Position numbers and translations under genes: made by a program. DNA of 64,000 bases from Devosia sp. A8/3-2 (GTDB lineage Bacteria; Pseudomonadota; Alphaproteobacteria; Rhizobiales; Devosiaceae): NCBI GenBank assembly GCA_025452255.1, contig CP104974.1:558001-622000 (forward strand), written 5' to 3'. Positions 30,698-41,817 of this stretch are shown here, piece by piece (within the stretch, counting starts at the first letter, position 1; each line of letters starts with the position of its first letter). A model generated the notes under the pieces. That model was not told where the DNA came from and did no database searches. It saw only the letters and a list, made by a program, of their open reading frames with translations.

Positions 30698-31989
30698 ATG
30701 TCCCGTACCGACGCCATCCTCAAGCGCCTTTCGGTGCTGCATCCCAAGCTGATCGATCTCAGCTCGGAGCGGCTCAATCGCCTGCTCGAGGAGTTAGGTC
30801 GCCCGCATGACCGGATGCCGCCGGTGATCCATGTCGCCGGCACCAATGGCAAGGGCTCGACCATTGCCTATCTGCGGGCCATGCTGGAAGCCGCCGGCAA
30901 ATCGGTGCATGTCTACACCTCGCCCCATCTGGTGCGCTTCAACGAGCGCATTCGCCTCGCCGGCAAGCTGGTCTCCACCCGCCGTCTCAACGAAGTGCTG
31001 GAGCGGGTGGAGCAGGTCAATGCGGGCCAGCCCATCACCTATTTCGAGGTGACCACCGCCGCCGCTTTCGTGCTGTTCTCCGAGATCAAGGCCGATTATC
31101 TGCTGCTCGAAGTGGGCATGGGCGGCACCTATGACACCACCAATGTGGTCGAGCACCCGCTGGGCATTATCATCACCCCGGTCGATCTCGATCACATGGC
31201 GTTCTCGGGCAACACGATCGGCAAGATCGCGGTCGAAAAGGCCAATATCATGAAGCGCGGTGCGCTCGCCGTGGTCGCCCGTCAGGCCGATGAAGGTCTG
31301 GCCTCGATCAATCGCGTGGCCGCCAAATTGGGCGTCACCCCTTTGTCGGCGGGCAGGACTTCGACGCCTTTGCCCGGGACGGCCGCCTGATCTATCAGGA
31401 TGAAAAGGGCCTGCTCGATCTGCCGCCGCCCAAGCTGGTAGGCAATCACCAGTTCGAAAATGCCGGCGTCGCCATCGCTGCCATCCGCCATTTCGGATTG
31501 CCGGTCGATGAGTCCGCCATCGCACAGGGGTTGGGCGAAGTCGTCTGGCCCGCCCGGCTCTCCCCGGTCGCGGGCAAGCTGCGCGATCTGCTGGGCCCCG
31601 GCGCCGAACTCTGGCTCGATGGCGGCCACAATGCCCATGGCACCCGTGCCCTCGCCCGGGCGCTGGCCGACATGGAGCGCGCCCGCCCGGCGCCGCTGGT
31701 GCTGATCATGGGCATGATGAACACCCGCTCACCCAGCGCGGTGCTGGCACCCTTCGCCGGCATGGCCGAACGGATCATCACGCTGACCATTCCCGGCGAG
31801 ACCAATGCGCATGACGCCGAATTCATCGCCGCTGAAGCGCGCAATGCCGGTTTCGACGCAGTGGCCGCCAGATCGATCCCGGCGGCGCTGAAATCAGCCG
31901 CCACGACGCCAAATGCCCGCGTGGTGATTTCGGGTTCGCTCTATCTGGCGGGGCAGGTGCTGCTCAAGAACGGGACGTTTCCGGACTGA
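30698..31989 (+). CDS. folC: bifunctional folylpolyglutamate/dihydrofolate synthase (one frameshift)
   Basis: Mur-ligase-fold enzyme that adds glutamates to folates. P-loop HVAGTNGKGSTIAYL, YTSPHLVRFNERI, LLLEVGMGGTYDTTNV, VDLDHMAFSGNTIGKIAVEKA, then after the break VGNHQFENAGVAIAA and LWLDGGHNAHG. The break near 31349 is one lost base (T-run before VGGQDFDAF). About 430 residues corrected. Ends 16 bases from the convergent GH3 gene. Confidence 0.93.
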
Positions 31990-32005
31990 CCCGCGGCGAG
32001 GCTCC

Positions 32006-33737
32006 TTAATACTTGCCCTGCTCACTCCCGCAGAACGGGTCCACCGGGCTCGTCCCGGCAAATTCGGTGCGGCCCAGCAGCGCCTCGACCACCGCCGCCT
32101 GCAGCGCTTCGCTTGAGCCATAGGCGTTGACATAGGTGGGCATGCGCGGCGCGTCGTAGAGATAATAGGGATAGCCAAAGCTGATCATCAGCGTGGGCAG
32201 GTCGTGCCAATAGCGCGCCATGCCATCGAACACGCTGCCGGTGAGCTTGACCCAATCGAGGAAGATGCGGCTGCGCGTCAGCACTGTTTCCTCGGCGAAG
32301 AGGTAGAGCACGAGGTCAAAGTCCTTGGGGCTGACACTCATGCCGGGCTCAAAGAGGGTGACATTAAACCCTTCGCGATCCAGCCGCTCCGGCACGCTGA
32401 GCGGCAATGGCTGCGGCACGAAGGGAATGACCGCCCCACCCGAAAATACCAGTACGCGCTTGTGCTTGGCCGGTGAGAGCGGCAGCAATCCCGCCACGTC
32501 CTTGACCAGCGTTGGCACGCGCGCATGCACTGCGCTGGCCGTTATGCGATTGGCCTCGCTGCCCACCACCTGCTGGGCGGCCGCAAGGCTGGGCGGCGCG
32601 GGATCTCGATGCAGCCCCAAAGCCGCCTTGAGCCCCAGCACCCGCGTCACCGCCTCATCCACGCGCTCTCGGCTCAGTCGCCCATCCGCAACGGCTTTGA
32701 CCAGTCGCATCAGATCGGCATTGGGATCGTCCGAGAAGAGAATCACGTCGCAGCCGGCAATGATCACCTCGGGCAGGACATCATCGCGTGGTCCCCAATC
32801 ACCCATGCCGGCCATGGGTGTGGCATCCGAGACGATGAGACCGTTGAACCCCAGCTCGCGCCGTAGCAGGTCCTCGTTCAAGATCCTGCTCAGCGAGGCT
32901 GGTCGATAGGCCTCGGCGCCCGCCTCAGGATCGAGCGCCCGCACAAAGGCGGGGAAGGCGATATGGGCGGACATCACGCTCAGCACGCCCGCCTCAATGG
33001 CGGCGCGATAGAGCCGGCCGAAATTGTTCTCCCGGGCTTTCATGGTCAGCGGATTGACCGTGGTCACCAGATGCTGGTCACGATCATCATAGCCCTCGCC
33101 CGGCCAATGCTTGACCGTGGCGGCGACGCCATTGGCCCGGAAGGCGGCGATCTGCGCCAGAGCGTGCCGCTCGATCCGCTCCACATCGCTGCCATAGGAG
33201 CGAGTGCCCACAATGGCGCTGCGGAAGGCGGCGTTGATATCGATGACCGGGGTAAAGCTCCAATTAAGCCCCACGGCATGGGCTTCCTGCGCCATGATGG
33301 TGGAAATGGCCGTGGTCGCGTCCACATCGTCCACTGCGGCCAGCCCTAGCGGATTGGGTACCGGTGTGCCGAAGGGCAGGCTCATGCGGCTGCCCTCGAG
33401 GTCGGCACTGACCAGCATGGGAACAGGGCCGATGCTGGCCAGCCCTTGGGCCAGCGCCACTTCGCCAGCGAGATCACCCGAATAGACACGGGTAATGCCG
33501 CCGGGCTTGAAGGCGCGCAATTGCTCGGAGCACTTCGTCGGGCTCGCCCCGTGCCAGCAGCACGAAGAGCTGGGCCAGCTTGTCGCGCGGGGTCAGGCTG
33601 TCGCGGGTGGCATGCACCCATGCCATGGCCTCGTCATCGAGATTAAACGGGGCGGCAGCGAGATCGATGGGGGCCACAGGCCTCTCCTCCCAAGTCTTCT
33701 TATGGGGGAGACTATCAGGCCGGGTGATATCAGCCAA
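32006..33737 (-). CDS. glycoside hydrolase family 3 protein, beta-N-acetylhexosaminidase-like (one frameshift)
   Basis: About 577 residues. The GH3 N-domain shows [10 protein letters not shown], the NagZ-type loop [15 protein letters not shown] with the His-Asp pair, MSAHIAFP, and the nucleophile Asp in [14 protein letters not shown] further 200 residues form a GH3 C-domain ([17 protein letters not shown]), so it is longer than cytosolic NagZ (about 340). No signal peptide. The break near 33528 is a 2-base loss ([17 protein letters not shown]). The start is TTG at 33737, immediately after the thioredoxin stop, and is uncertain. Likely acts on muropeptide or chitin-type GlcNAc ends. Confidence 0.85.
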
Positions 33738-34062
33738 TCAGGCGGCGTGGCTCTCCAGCCACTTGATCAACTGCGCACGTGACTGCCCGGCGCCCACCTT
33801 CACATCCGCCGGCTGGCCATCCTTGAACACGATCATCGTGGGCATGGCGCGCACATGATATTGCGTTACGGTGCTCGGATTGCTGTCCACGTCGAGCTTG
33901 ACGATCTTGACCTTGCCGGCCAGATCGAGTGCGACCTGTTCCGAGGATCGGGTCCATCGCCTTGCAGGGCCCACACCATTCCGCCCAGAAATCCACCAGC
34001 ACCGGCTCGCTGGAATTCAACACTTCGGCAGCAAAGTCGGCGTCGGTAACGTGGTGGGCCAT
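33738..34062 (-). CDS. thioredoxin, second copy (one frameshift)
   Basis: Thioredoxin fold, 107 residues: [35 protein letters not shown] with the WCGPC active site, [25 protein letters not shown] (cis-Pro loop) and [10 protein letters not shown]. The break near 33943 is an extra G inside a CpG (CTCGAACAG reads CTCGGAACAG). About 55-60% similar by eye to the neighbouring trxA, so a tandem duplicate. ATG 34062 is preferred over an upstream one at 34074. Confidence 0.9.
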
Positions 34063-34177
34063 GATCGTCTCCATCGGTAAAGAGCGATGGATGCTATAGA
34101 GAGTCAGGCGCTATGGAAAGGCATACAATATGTAGTGTGCGCCGGGTGGAGGAATGTCTTTGCGTGCGCAGTGCTCA

Positions 34178-34213
34178 AACAAAAACACCGCCGGGCTGCC
34201 CCAGCGGTGTTCT
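34178..34213 (-). terminator. rho-independent terminator between the two thioredoxins
   Basis: Minus strand: AACACCGC-tggggcagcccg-GCGGTGTT then TTTGTTTG, 22 bases after the trxA stop. It implies that the downstream thioredoxin has its own promoter in the following 115 bases. Confidence 0.8.
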
Positions 34214-34234
34214 GCAATTCTCGAATGGGCGGTC

Positions 34235-34558
34235 TTAGGCCGCGTGGCCTTCGAGCCACTTGGTCAGGCCGGCCTTGGGCGTGCCCGCGCCAATCTTCAT
34301 GTCGGCAGCTTCCCCGCCCTTGAACAGGATCATGGTGGGGATGGAGCGAACGCCGTACTTGACGGTGGTGGACGGGTTTTCGTCGATGTTCAGCTTGACG
34401 ATCTTGACCTTGCCGGCCAGTTCGGTCGAAAGCTCATCGAGCACGGGTGCGATCGCGCGGCACGGCCCGCACCACTCTGCCCAGAAATCCACGAGAACGG
34501 GCTCTTTGGAGTTAAGGACTTCCTCGCCAAAATTGGCGTCGGAAACGTGTGTAGTCAT
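34235..34558 (-). CDS. trxA: thioredoxin
   Basis: Disulfide reductase, 107 residues, intact: [34 protein letters not shown] (WCGPC), [21 protein letters not shown] and [11 protein letters not shown]. The ATG at 34558 (AAAAGG upstream) is preferred; an upstream in-frame ATG at 34633 would add an atypical leader. It follows addA by 82 bases, the usual alphaproteobacterial addBA-trxA order. Confidence 0.94.
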   Translation of the reverse strand: MTTHVSDANFGEEVLNSKEPVLVDFWAEWCGPCRAIAPVLDELSTELAGKVKIVKLNIDENPSTTVKYGVRSIPTMILFKGGEAADMKIGAGTPKAGLTKWLEGHAA

Positions 34559-34640
34559 GGGTTGGTTGCCTTTTGGGTTGAAAGCGGTGGTCTCATTGCT
34601 CCCAAAGCTGGTGAGAGTCCAGCCTTGCTGCAAGCCTGCG

Positions 34641-37600
34641 TCACTGCAAGGTGAAGCCCTCGGTCGCTGCGCGAAGGTGATCAGACGGCAAAATCATCAA
34701 CGATTCCAATCCGGTCCACAGGATGGCCGCCTCGACGGTATGGCCCGGGAAGAGCTGGTCTGCAACCAGCGCATACAGGCCCAATTGCGTCAAATACGAT
34801 CCCGGCACGTCCTCCGGGCTGCCGGGCACCGACATGTCGGACTTGTAGTCGATCACCAATAGCCTTGAGTCGTCAATGACCAGCCGGTCGATCCGTCCGG
34901 CCAGCCGGATCGGGGTGCCATCCCGTTGCGCCGTCACCGAAAACGGCACTTCGGCCCGGCCATTGGCGGCAAATATCGGGGCCAGTTCGGGCCTTGTCAG
35001 GATGGATATGGCCTTGGCCGCGATCCGCGCGTGCTGGTCGGGCGCTTCGGGCCACAGCGCAGCGAGCGCCTTGGGCACCACAGCCGGCCACAGCGCCCGC
35101 TCCACCCGGCCCAGATGCTGCAGCAGGGCATGCAGCGCAATACCTTCCTTGCGCGCCGCTTCGGCGTCGCGCAGCTGTTCGGCCAGACTATCGAGCGCCA
35201 CCACCGGCGCCACATGGCTGCGTGCCGAAGAGGGGGAAACCACCTTCACCATTGTGGGCGCCGGCACCGCGGCAAAAGCCTGTGGCGGGCTCGCAAGTGG
35301 CGGCTGATCGACCAGCCGCTTGACCGGTTGCGGCGCCACCCGATCGCGCGGATAGATCAGCGCGGTCTCGCGGCCGTCCGCGTCGAGCACGATTTCAGCA
35401 TCCGTGCGCAAGGCTCGCTCGATGGCCTGATACCGGTGCCCTCGAGCTGCCGTTCGGGCTTGGCGGAGGGCGTCAGCGCGCCAGTGACATAGAGTTCGTC
35501 TTCTGCCCGCGTCATGGCGACATAGAGCCGGCGCCAATATTCCTTGGCGAGATTGGCCTCGACACGGCTCTTGACGCCAAGGCTGGCCGCCACATGGTTC
35601 TTGCTGCCCGAGGCGTGCACCAGCAGCGGCCCGGGCGCCTCGGTCAAGAGGTAAACCGGCCGGTTGACTCGGTTGCCCTGCGGTTTGCTGGCGGCATCGG
35701 CCAGGATGACGATGGGGGCTTCAAGCCCCTTGGCGCCATGCACAGTCATCACCCGTACGCCATTGCCCGCCTCGGCCAGTTCGCGCTTGATCGAGACCGC
35801 ACTTTGCCGCATGGCGACGACAAAGCCCTGCAGCGAAGGCTGCGGCCCCTGTTCATGGGACAGCGCCAGTTCCAGCAATTCGGCAAAGACCTCATCCACT
35901 TCCTCGCCCAGCCGGGCGTGGAAGCGCTGCAGCCCGCCCTCGGCATAGAGCACACGGGTCAAAAATTCAGAACGGCCGCTCGAAATCGAGTTCGCCGCGC
36001 CAGCTGACAAGGCGCGATAGGCCTCGGCACAGCCCGGCATTGTCGCTGTCTCCAGCGCCTGCCAGAGCGTACGTCCCTTTTCGCGTGGCTGAGCCAGCGC
36101 AAACAGCTCGTCCTCCCCGATATCGAACAGGGGCGAGCGCAGTAGCGCCGCCAATTGCAGGCTATCGGCCGGGTTGAGCAGCACATCGCACAGCGCCAGC
36201 AGGTCGAGCACCGCAATATGGTCGGAAACGGCCAGCCGATCGGCGCCGGGCGTGGGCAATCCCGCTTGCCGCAGCGCGGATGACCTCCTGGAACACCGCC
36301 CCGCGCGATTGCACCGAGATCAGTACGTCATTGGGCCGCACCGGCCGGCCCCGATTGGTCAGCGGCCGCTTGGTGTCGATCCAGCCCTTGATTTCCCGCG
36401 CAATGCGCTCGGCGACTGGCGCGGCGCGGTCTTTCCCCGCCTTCGGCCGGCTCCGTCGGCCATTCACTGGCATCACCGGCCGATGCCGCCTGCTGCAGCG
36501 GCGGCCACAGCCACACGCTGCCCCCGTTGGTGGGGCGGCTGGTATCGTGGTGCACCTTCTCGCTTTCCGAGCAACGCGTCCTGGATATTGGGATCATCGC
36601 TGACCTTGTCGACCGCCGCCAACACTTCGGGCAGGGTGCGAAAGCTCATATGCAGCCGCAGCGGCAGGAAGGGCACCTGCACTTCGGCGGCCCGGCGGCG
36701 GAACAGCTCGCCGGTTGCCCCGAACAGGGTCGGCTCGGCCCCCGGAACGAATAAATCGACTGTTTCTGGTCACCCACCGCGAAGAGCGAGCGCAGCCGCG
36801 TCACGTCCCCGGCGCCATTGAAGAATTCATCGGCAATGGCCCGCACCACCCGCCATTGCTCGGGATTAGTGTCCCGGCTTTCGTCGACCGGGATGTGATC
36901 GATGCCGGTGTCGAGCTTATATTGCACCCGGGGACCGGCATCGGGATTTTCCAGCAGGTCACCGAGCTTTTCGACCAGATCGTCGAAATCGAGCAGCGAG
37001 CGGGCTCGCTTATGCGCTCGGTATCGGCCCGCAATCAGCGCCACCACGTCGAGCAGCGCCTCGCTGCGCTCGACCAGTAGTGCCGTGCTGAGCGCATCGA
37101 CCAGCGCGGTGACGCGAGCCTGCTCGGCTTCGAGCAACGTCAGGATATCAGGGCGATCGGCCTGCTGCTTGGCGGTCAACAGCTTCCGCGCCGTACCCTT
37201 GTCGGTGAGGAAGGCCGTGCGCAACGTGCCGCCATCAATGGCATCGGGGTCCAGTCGCGCCAGCAGATCCACAAAGCGGTTATTGCCGCTGGGATCGCCG
37301 CCGAACAGCCGCACAATCTCCCTGATGCCCTCTGCCGTCAGCCGGCTTTGCTCGACCAATTGCCGCTGCAACCCGGCCGAGCTCTCCCCACCATGGCCCA
37401 CCAGCTTGCGCAGATTGGCCTTGGCGCGCGGGATGTCGGCCAGCACCGCCTTGAGCTTGCGCCCGTCGCCCAGCGCCAGCTCGATCGCGTCGCCCAACGC
37501 GAAATCGCTGAGCAGGCCGAACAGCGTCTCGACCGCCGCCGTCGCGCCCTCGCCGCGCAGCCCCTGCGCCAGCACCGCCTCGCGCGTCTGCGTCAGCAGC

Positions 37601-38079
37601 TGAATGCGTTCCTCGTCCTCGATCACCTTGAAATCGAACGGCACGCCGGCTTCCAACGGAAAGCGATGCAGCACCGATTCGCAAAAGGCGTGGATGGTGA
37701 CGATCTTGAGCCCGCCCGGCGTCTCCAGCGCTTGTGCGAAGAGGGTGCGCGCCCGCTCGACCAGCACGGGCCGATAGGCATTGCCTTCGATCTCCTTGAG
37801 CTCCCGCACCAGTTCAGGTTCGGGCAAAGTGGCCCAGCGCGCCAGCTCCCGCGCCAGCCGGCCGCGCATTTCAGCCGCCGCCGCCTTGGTGTAGGTCAGG
37901 CAAAGGATGGATTGCGGGGTGGCTCCCGCCAGCAACAGCCGCAGCACCCGCCGGGTCAGCACGAAGGTCTTGCCCGAGCCGGCATTGGCCGACACCCAGA
38001 TGGACAGGTTCGGGTCCGCCGCTTTTGCTCGGTTGGTGCGGGTTTCGGGGAAATGACGGGTTTGCCGCGCTCTGCTCAA
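34641..38079 (-). CDS. addA: double-strand break repair helicase-nuclease AddA (several frameshifts)
   Basis: Large subunit of AddAB, which resects DNA double-strand ends for RecA. UvrD-type motifs: [18 protein letters not shown] (I), [17 protein letters not shown] (Ia), [46 protein letters not shown] (II, where DEAQDT is expected), [15 protein letters not shown] (III), [18 protein letters not shown] (V) and [13 protein letters not shown] (VI). The C-terminal nuclease has [15 protein letters not shown]. Breaks near 36745, 36570, 36440, 36280 and 35440. The TTG at 38079 overlaps the addB stop; start approximate. Confidence 0.92.
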
Positions 38080-41000
38080 AACCCGTCCTCCTCGTCTTCG
38101 TCCACCGAGGTCCACTCGTCCACTCGCGCCAGATGGTCATAGGCACCGGCAAAGCGCTGTGTCTTGAGCGGCAGGATACGGGCCGGCATTGGCATCTGGT
38201 TGAACAGGAAAAAATCCACATGGCGCTGCATGCGCTCGGCAATATCTCGGGCCGCGCTCATAATGGTGTGGCCTTCGCCCAGCGAAAAGTCCTTGGGGCT
38301 GAACGCCTCGGGTCCCAGTCCGATCTTGATATAGGTCAGCCGCGAAGTGTCGGCAGGGGGCACGCCGACCATCGCCCCTTGTCGCGCCATCTGCGCCTCG
38401 AGCAGCATTTGCGGCGCCTCGAACGCCTTCATCGCCCCCGGCGCGAGAGCGAGACCGGTTTTGAAGTCGAGGATTTGCAGGCTGCCGTCGACCATTTCAT
38501 CGACCCGGTCGGCCCGCCCCTTGAGGGTAAAGCCGGTGGGCAGCGGCCATAGCCCCTCGATCTCGGCGTGCCGCCGCAATACGTCGGCATTGCGGGTGCG
38601 TTCGAAATCGAGGAATTGCCGGGCCGCCGTCTCGAAGCGCCGGATCCAGATGTCGCGCCGCTCGGCAATGCCTTCGAGCCCCGAAAACGCCTCGACCGCA
38701 AATTGCCGCAACAGCTCGGCGGCATTGGCGGCCATCACGTCATGCCCCTCCTCGACAAAGCGCGCCAGGATATCGTGGATAATGGTGCCGCGCTCGCGCG
38801 CCTCGGGCGTTTCTGCCCAGCGCATCGAGCGGCCGTAGCCTGAGCACATGCTTAGCATAAATGTCATAGGGCGAGCGCATCAGCGTCTCGATCTCGGTGA
38901 CCGAGAGCTGGCGCGGCTCGGTATCGACCGGCGGATTGGGCGCCGGCCGCATGGCGGCGCGGGTTTCGGTCACCGCATCGAGCCGCCGCACCTGTTCGAG
39001 CCACACTGCGCCGCGCTTTTGCCAGGCGGCCACATTGTCCTCGCCGGCAAAGGCTTCGAGCCGCTGCACCAGCCGCGAAGGCAAAGCGGGGCTGGTGCCG
39101 ATGCGACCGGAATAGGCGATGATGACGCTTTCATTGCCCGTGCCCCGGGCGAAGTCATGCGCGGCCAGCCCCTGCCGCCGCTCAGGGGGTTCCAACCCTG
39201 CCGCCAGCCGCATGCCCCGGCTGAGCCGGGGGCCAGGATCAGCCGCTTCGGGCCATTTATCCTCGTTGAGCGCGCACAGAATCAGCAGGTCCGGATTCAT
39301 CAGCCGCGCCTCGAGCTGCCCCCAGATGGCGATGTCGGCGCGCCGATCCTCGCGCGTGCGCACTGGAACCCGGCCATCAGCGCCGCCAGCACGCTATCGA
39401 GCCCGGTGGGCGGAAAACTATGCCCTTCCCCGGCCTGCGTCGCCATCTGGCTGGCCCAGTCGGCCAGCTCGGCGCGGCCCGGAATGTCGGCGCCATCGGC
39501 CACCGCGTCAAAGGCCTGACAGATCGCAGCAGCCAATGCGCTGGCAGTGATCCGCCGCTCACCCAACAAGGCCAGCAGCGGCGCCAGCGCCATCTCGATA
39601 CGGCCGAACAGCGCCTCGATGGCCTCGGCCTGCCGCGCATTCAGTCGCTTGACGACGTGGGTGGTCACCTCGCCAACATTGGCCGCGAGCAGTGCGCGCA
39701 GGCCCGCCAGCCCCGGATTGGGCCGCTGTCCCCGCAACAGGCCCAATTCGATATCATCGGCCAACCGCGCAATATCGGGGCGGGCCATGCCGAAGCGCGG
39801 CGCGATGGCGCAGCAGCGCCATCATGTCCACCGGCGCACAATTGCCCGCCGCCGGGGTTAAGATCTGCCGCAGCAGCCGGCCCGCCGGCGATTGGAACAA
39901 CGGGGCGCCCGCCGCGTCATCCACCTCGATAGCGAAGCGCTTGAGCTCGGCAGCGATGCGACGGGCCGAGTTCCGGTCCGGCGTCACGATGCCCACGCTC
40001 TTGCCGCTGGCCAGCGTCTGCCGTGCTGCCAGTGCTATGGCGCGACCTTCCTCATCCTCATTGCGGGCCTGCAATGATGGAAAGACCATCGCAGGCCATG
40101 CCGATTTCGAGCTGGGTCAGCCTTTGGCTGGGCCAGCGTGCCGTATCCTTGGTCAGCGCCAGCGCTGATTGACCAGAATGGTGCGCAGACTGTCGCGCTG
40201 GCCCAGTTCGGTCACCGAATCTACCGTCGCCCCCAACAGCCGCAGCAGCCGCGCAGAGCCATATTGCGGATGGCCATGGGGATTGTTGGCTTCATCGAGC
40301 AGCGCCGCGTGATCGGCCTCGCGCATGGCGCAATCGAGCCCCGGTAGCACCACGGCCCCACGCGGCAATTGGTGAATAGCCTTGAGCAGTCGCGCGGTCG
40401 CAGGAATCGAGCCGGTCGAGCCCGCCGCGATCACCGGCCGGTCGCCCCAGAGCAGGGGCGCTGCCGCAGCCTGCCGGTCGAGCCGCAGACCGCGCAGTTT
40501 CATACTGTCTTCAAACCCCTTGGCCGCCAGCCGCTCGGGCCAATAACGCAGTGCAATATCGAGGAAGGTCAGCGTCTGCTGCCAATAGGCGCCCAACTCG
40601 CCGGCCAGTTCGGGCACAATGGCGCGGATGTCGGCGGCGCTGCGTTCCTCGGTCAGCAGGTCATCGATCAGCGCGCCCAGCGATTCGGCCATGGAGAGGA
40701 TTTCGGCCGCCGTGGGCGGGGTGGAAAAAGCCTGCCGCCCATCCGGCGTTTCCGCCCGAGCCGCCACCAATTGCGACAGTACCAGCCGCCGCTCCAGCGC
40801 GGTGGCTATGGGCGGGGTTGCCGCAACATCGAAGGGTGGCAGGAACGGCTCCTCGTCTGCTGCCTCGCCGCCAAAGGTGCGGATATCGGGCAGCAAGCCA
40901 GTGCCCCGCCGGGCAAATTCATCGACCAGAGCCTGCCGCGCCCGCCGCGTCGGCACGACGATGGTGACATCGCTCAGCCAGAATGGGTTGTTGGCGCGAT

Positions 41001-41088
41001 CCCACCCGCCCAGCAGCGTGCCATCCATCACCCGCTCGGCCAGCGTGGCGAGAAACCGCTCATGCGGCGGGATGGAATAAAGGCTCAT
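38076..41088 (-). CDS. addB: double-strand break repair protein AddB (several frameshifts)
   Basis: Second subunit of AddAB; in Alphaproteobacteria it has an inactive helicase-like part and a RecB-type nuclease. Starts [20 protein letters not shown]; helicase-like VTIVVPTRRARQALVDEF, then PAGSTGSIPATARLL-like segments, and a C-terminal nuclease GRADRVDEMVDGSLQILDFKTG. Breaks near 40145, 39770, 39365 and 38850. The ATG at 41088 overlaps the upstream gene stop by 4 bases. Confidence 0.9.
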
Positions 41089-41776
41089 CGGGCCAAAAGC
41101 CGTTCGGTCTCGGCCAAAGCTTGGGGATCGCCCACATGATACCAGTCGGCATCCAGCGCCACGCCGAACAGCGCTTCGCGCTCCAGCGCCGCCTCGAAAA
41201 TATCGTTCAGCGAAAAGGCGCCGTCGGGAGCATCGGCTAACCAGCTTTTACCGAGCAGCGCCACCCCGCCATAAATCACCGGCGCGCCATAATCGTGGGT
41301 GATCCGCCCCATGGGGTCGAGACAAAAATCATGGCTGCGATCAAATCCCGTCGCCCGCCGCGGATGCACGCAGAGCAGCACCACGGCCTCGTCTTCGGCC
41401 TCGAACCGCCCGATCATCCGCTCCAGCGGCTGGTCCTGTCCCGCCGGCCAGAAGGCATCGGTATTCATCACGAAGATCGGGTCCGAAGCCAGCATGGGCA
41501 GCGCCCGCTTGATCCCCCGCCAGTGCCCAGCAAATCATCCTCGCGACTGACCTTGAGCAGCCCGCCGAAATGGGCCAGCAACTGGTCGGCCCGATAATGC
41601 GCATTGGCGACAAAGCGCTTGGCGCCCTCGGCCCGCGCATTGGCCATGATCCGCTCGATCAATGGCACGCCCAGCACCGGCACCAGCGGCTTGGGCAAGC
41701 TGTCGGTCAATGGCCGCAGCCGCGTGCCCGAGCCCGCCGCCAGCAGCATCACATCGGGGAATCGGGGTTCACTCAT
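41085..41776 (-). CDS. murU: nucleotidyltransferase, MurU-like (MurNAc-1-P uridylyltransferase family; one frameshift)
   Basis: About 230 residues with the sugar-nucleotidyltransferase start [20 protein letters not shown] (GxGTRxxPxT...K), [25 protein letters not shown] and [10 protein letters not shown]-terminal [10 protein letters not shown]. The LGTGGGI..ALP pattern matches MurU, which makes UDP-MurNAc in cell-wall recycling. The break near 41520 is a lost C. The usual partner kinase AmgK is not adjacent; pheT is upstream. The MurU assignment is from family resemblance. Confidence 0.75.
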
Positions 41777-41817
41777 GGCCGGATTTGAATCGTTCCCCCG
41801 GCTTTGTCCAGCGCCCC

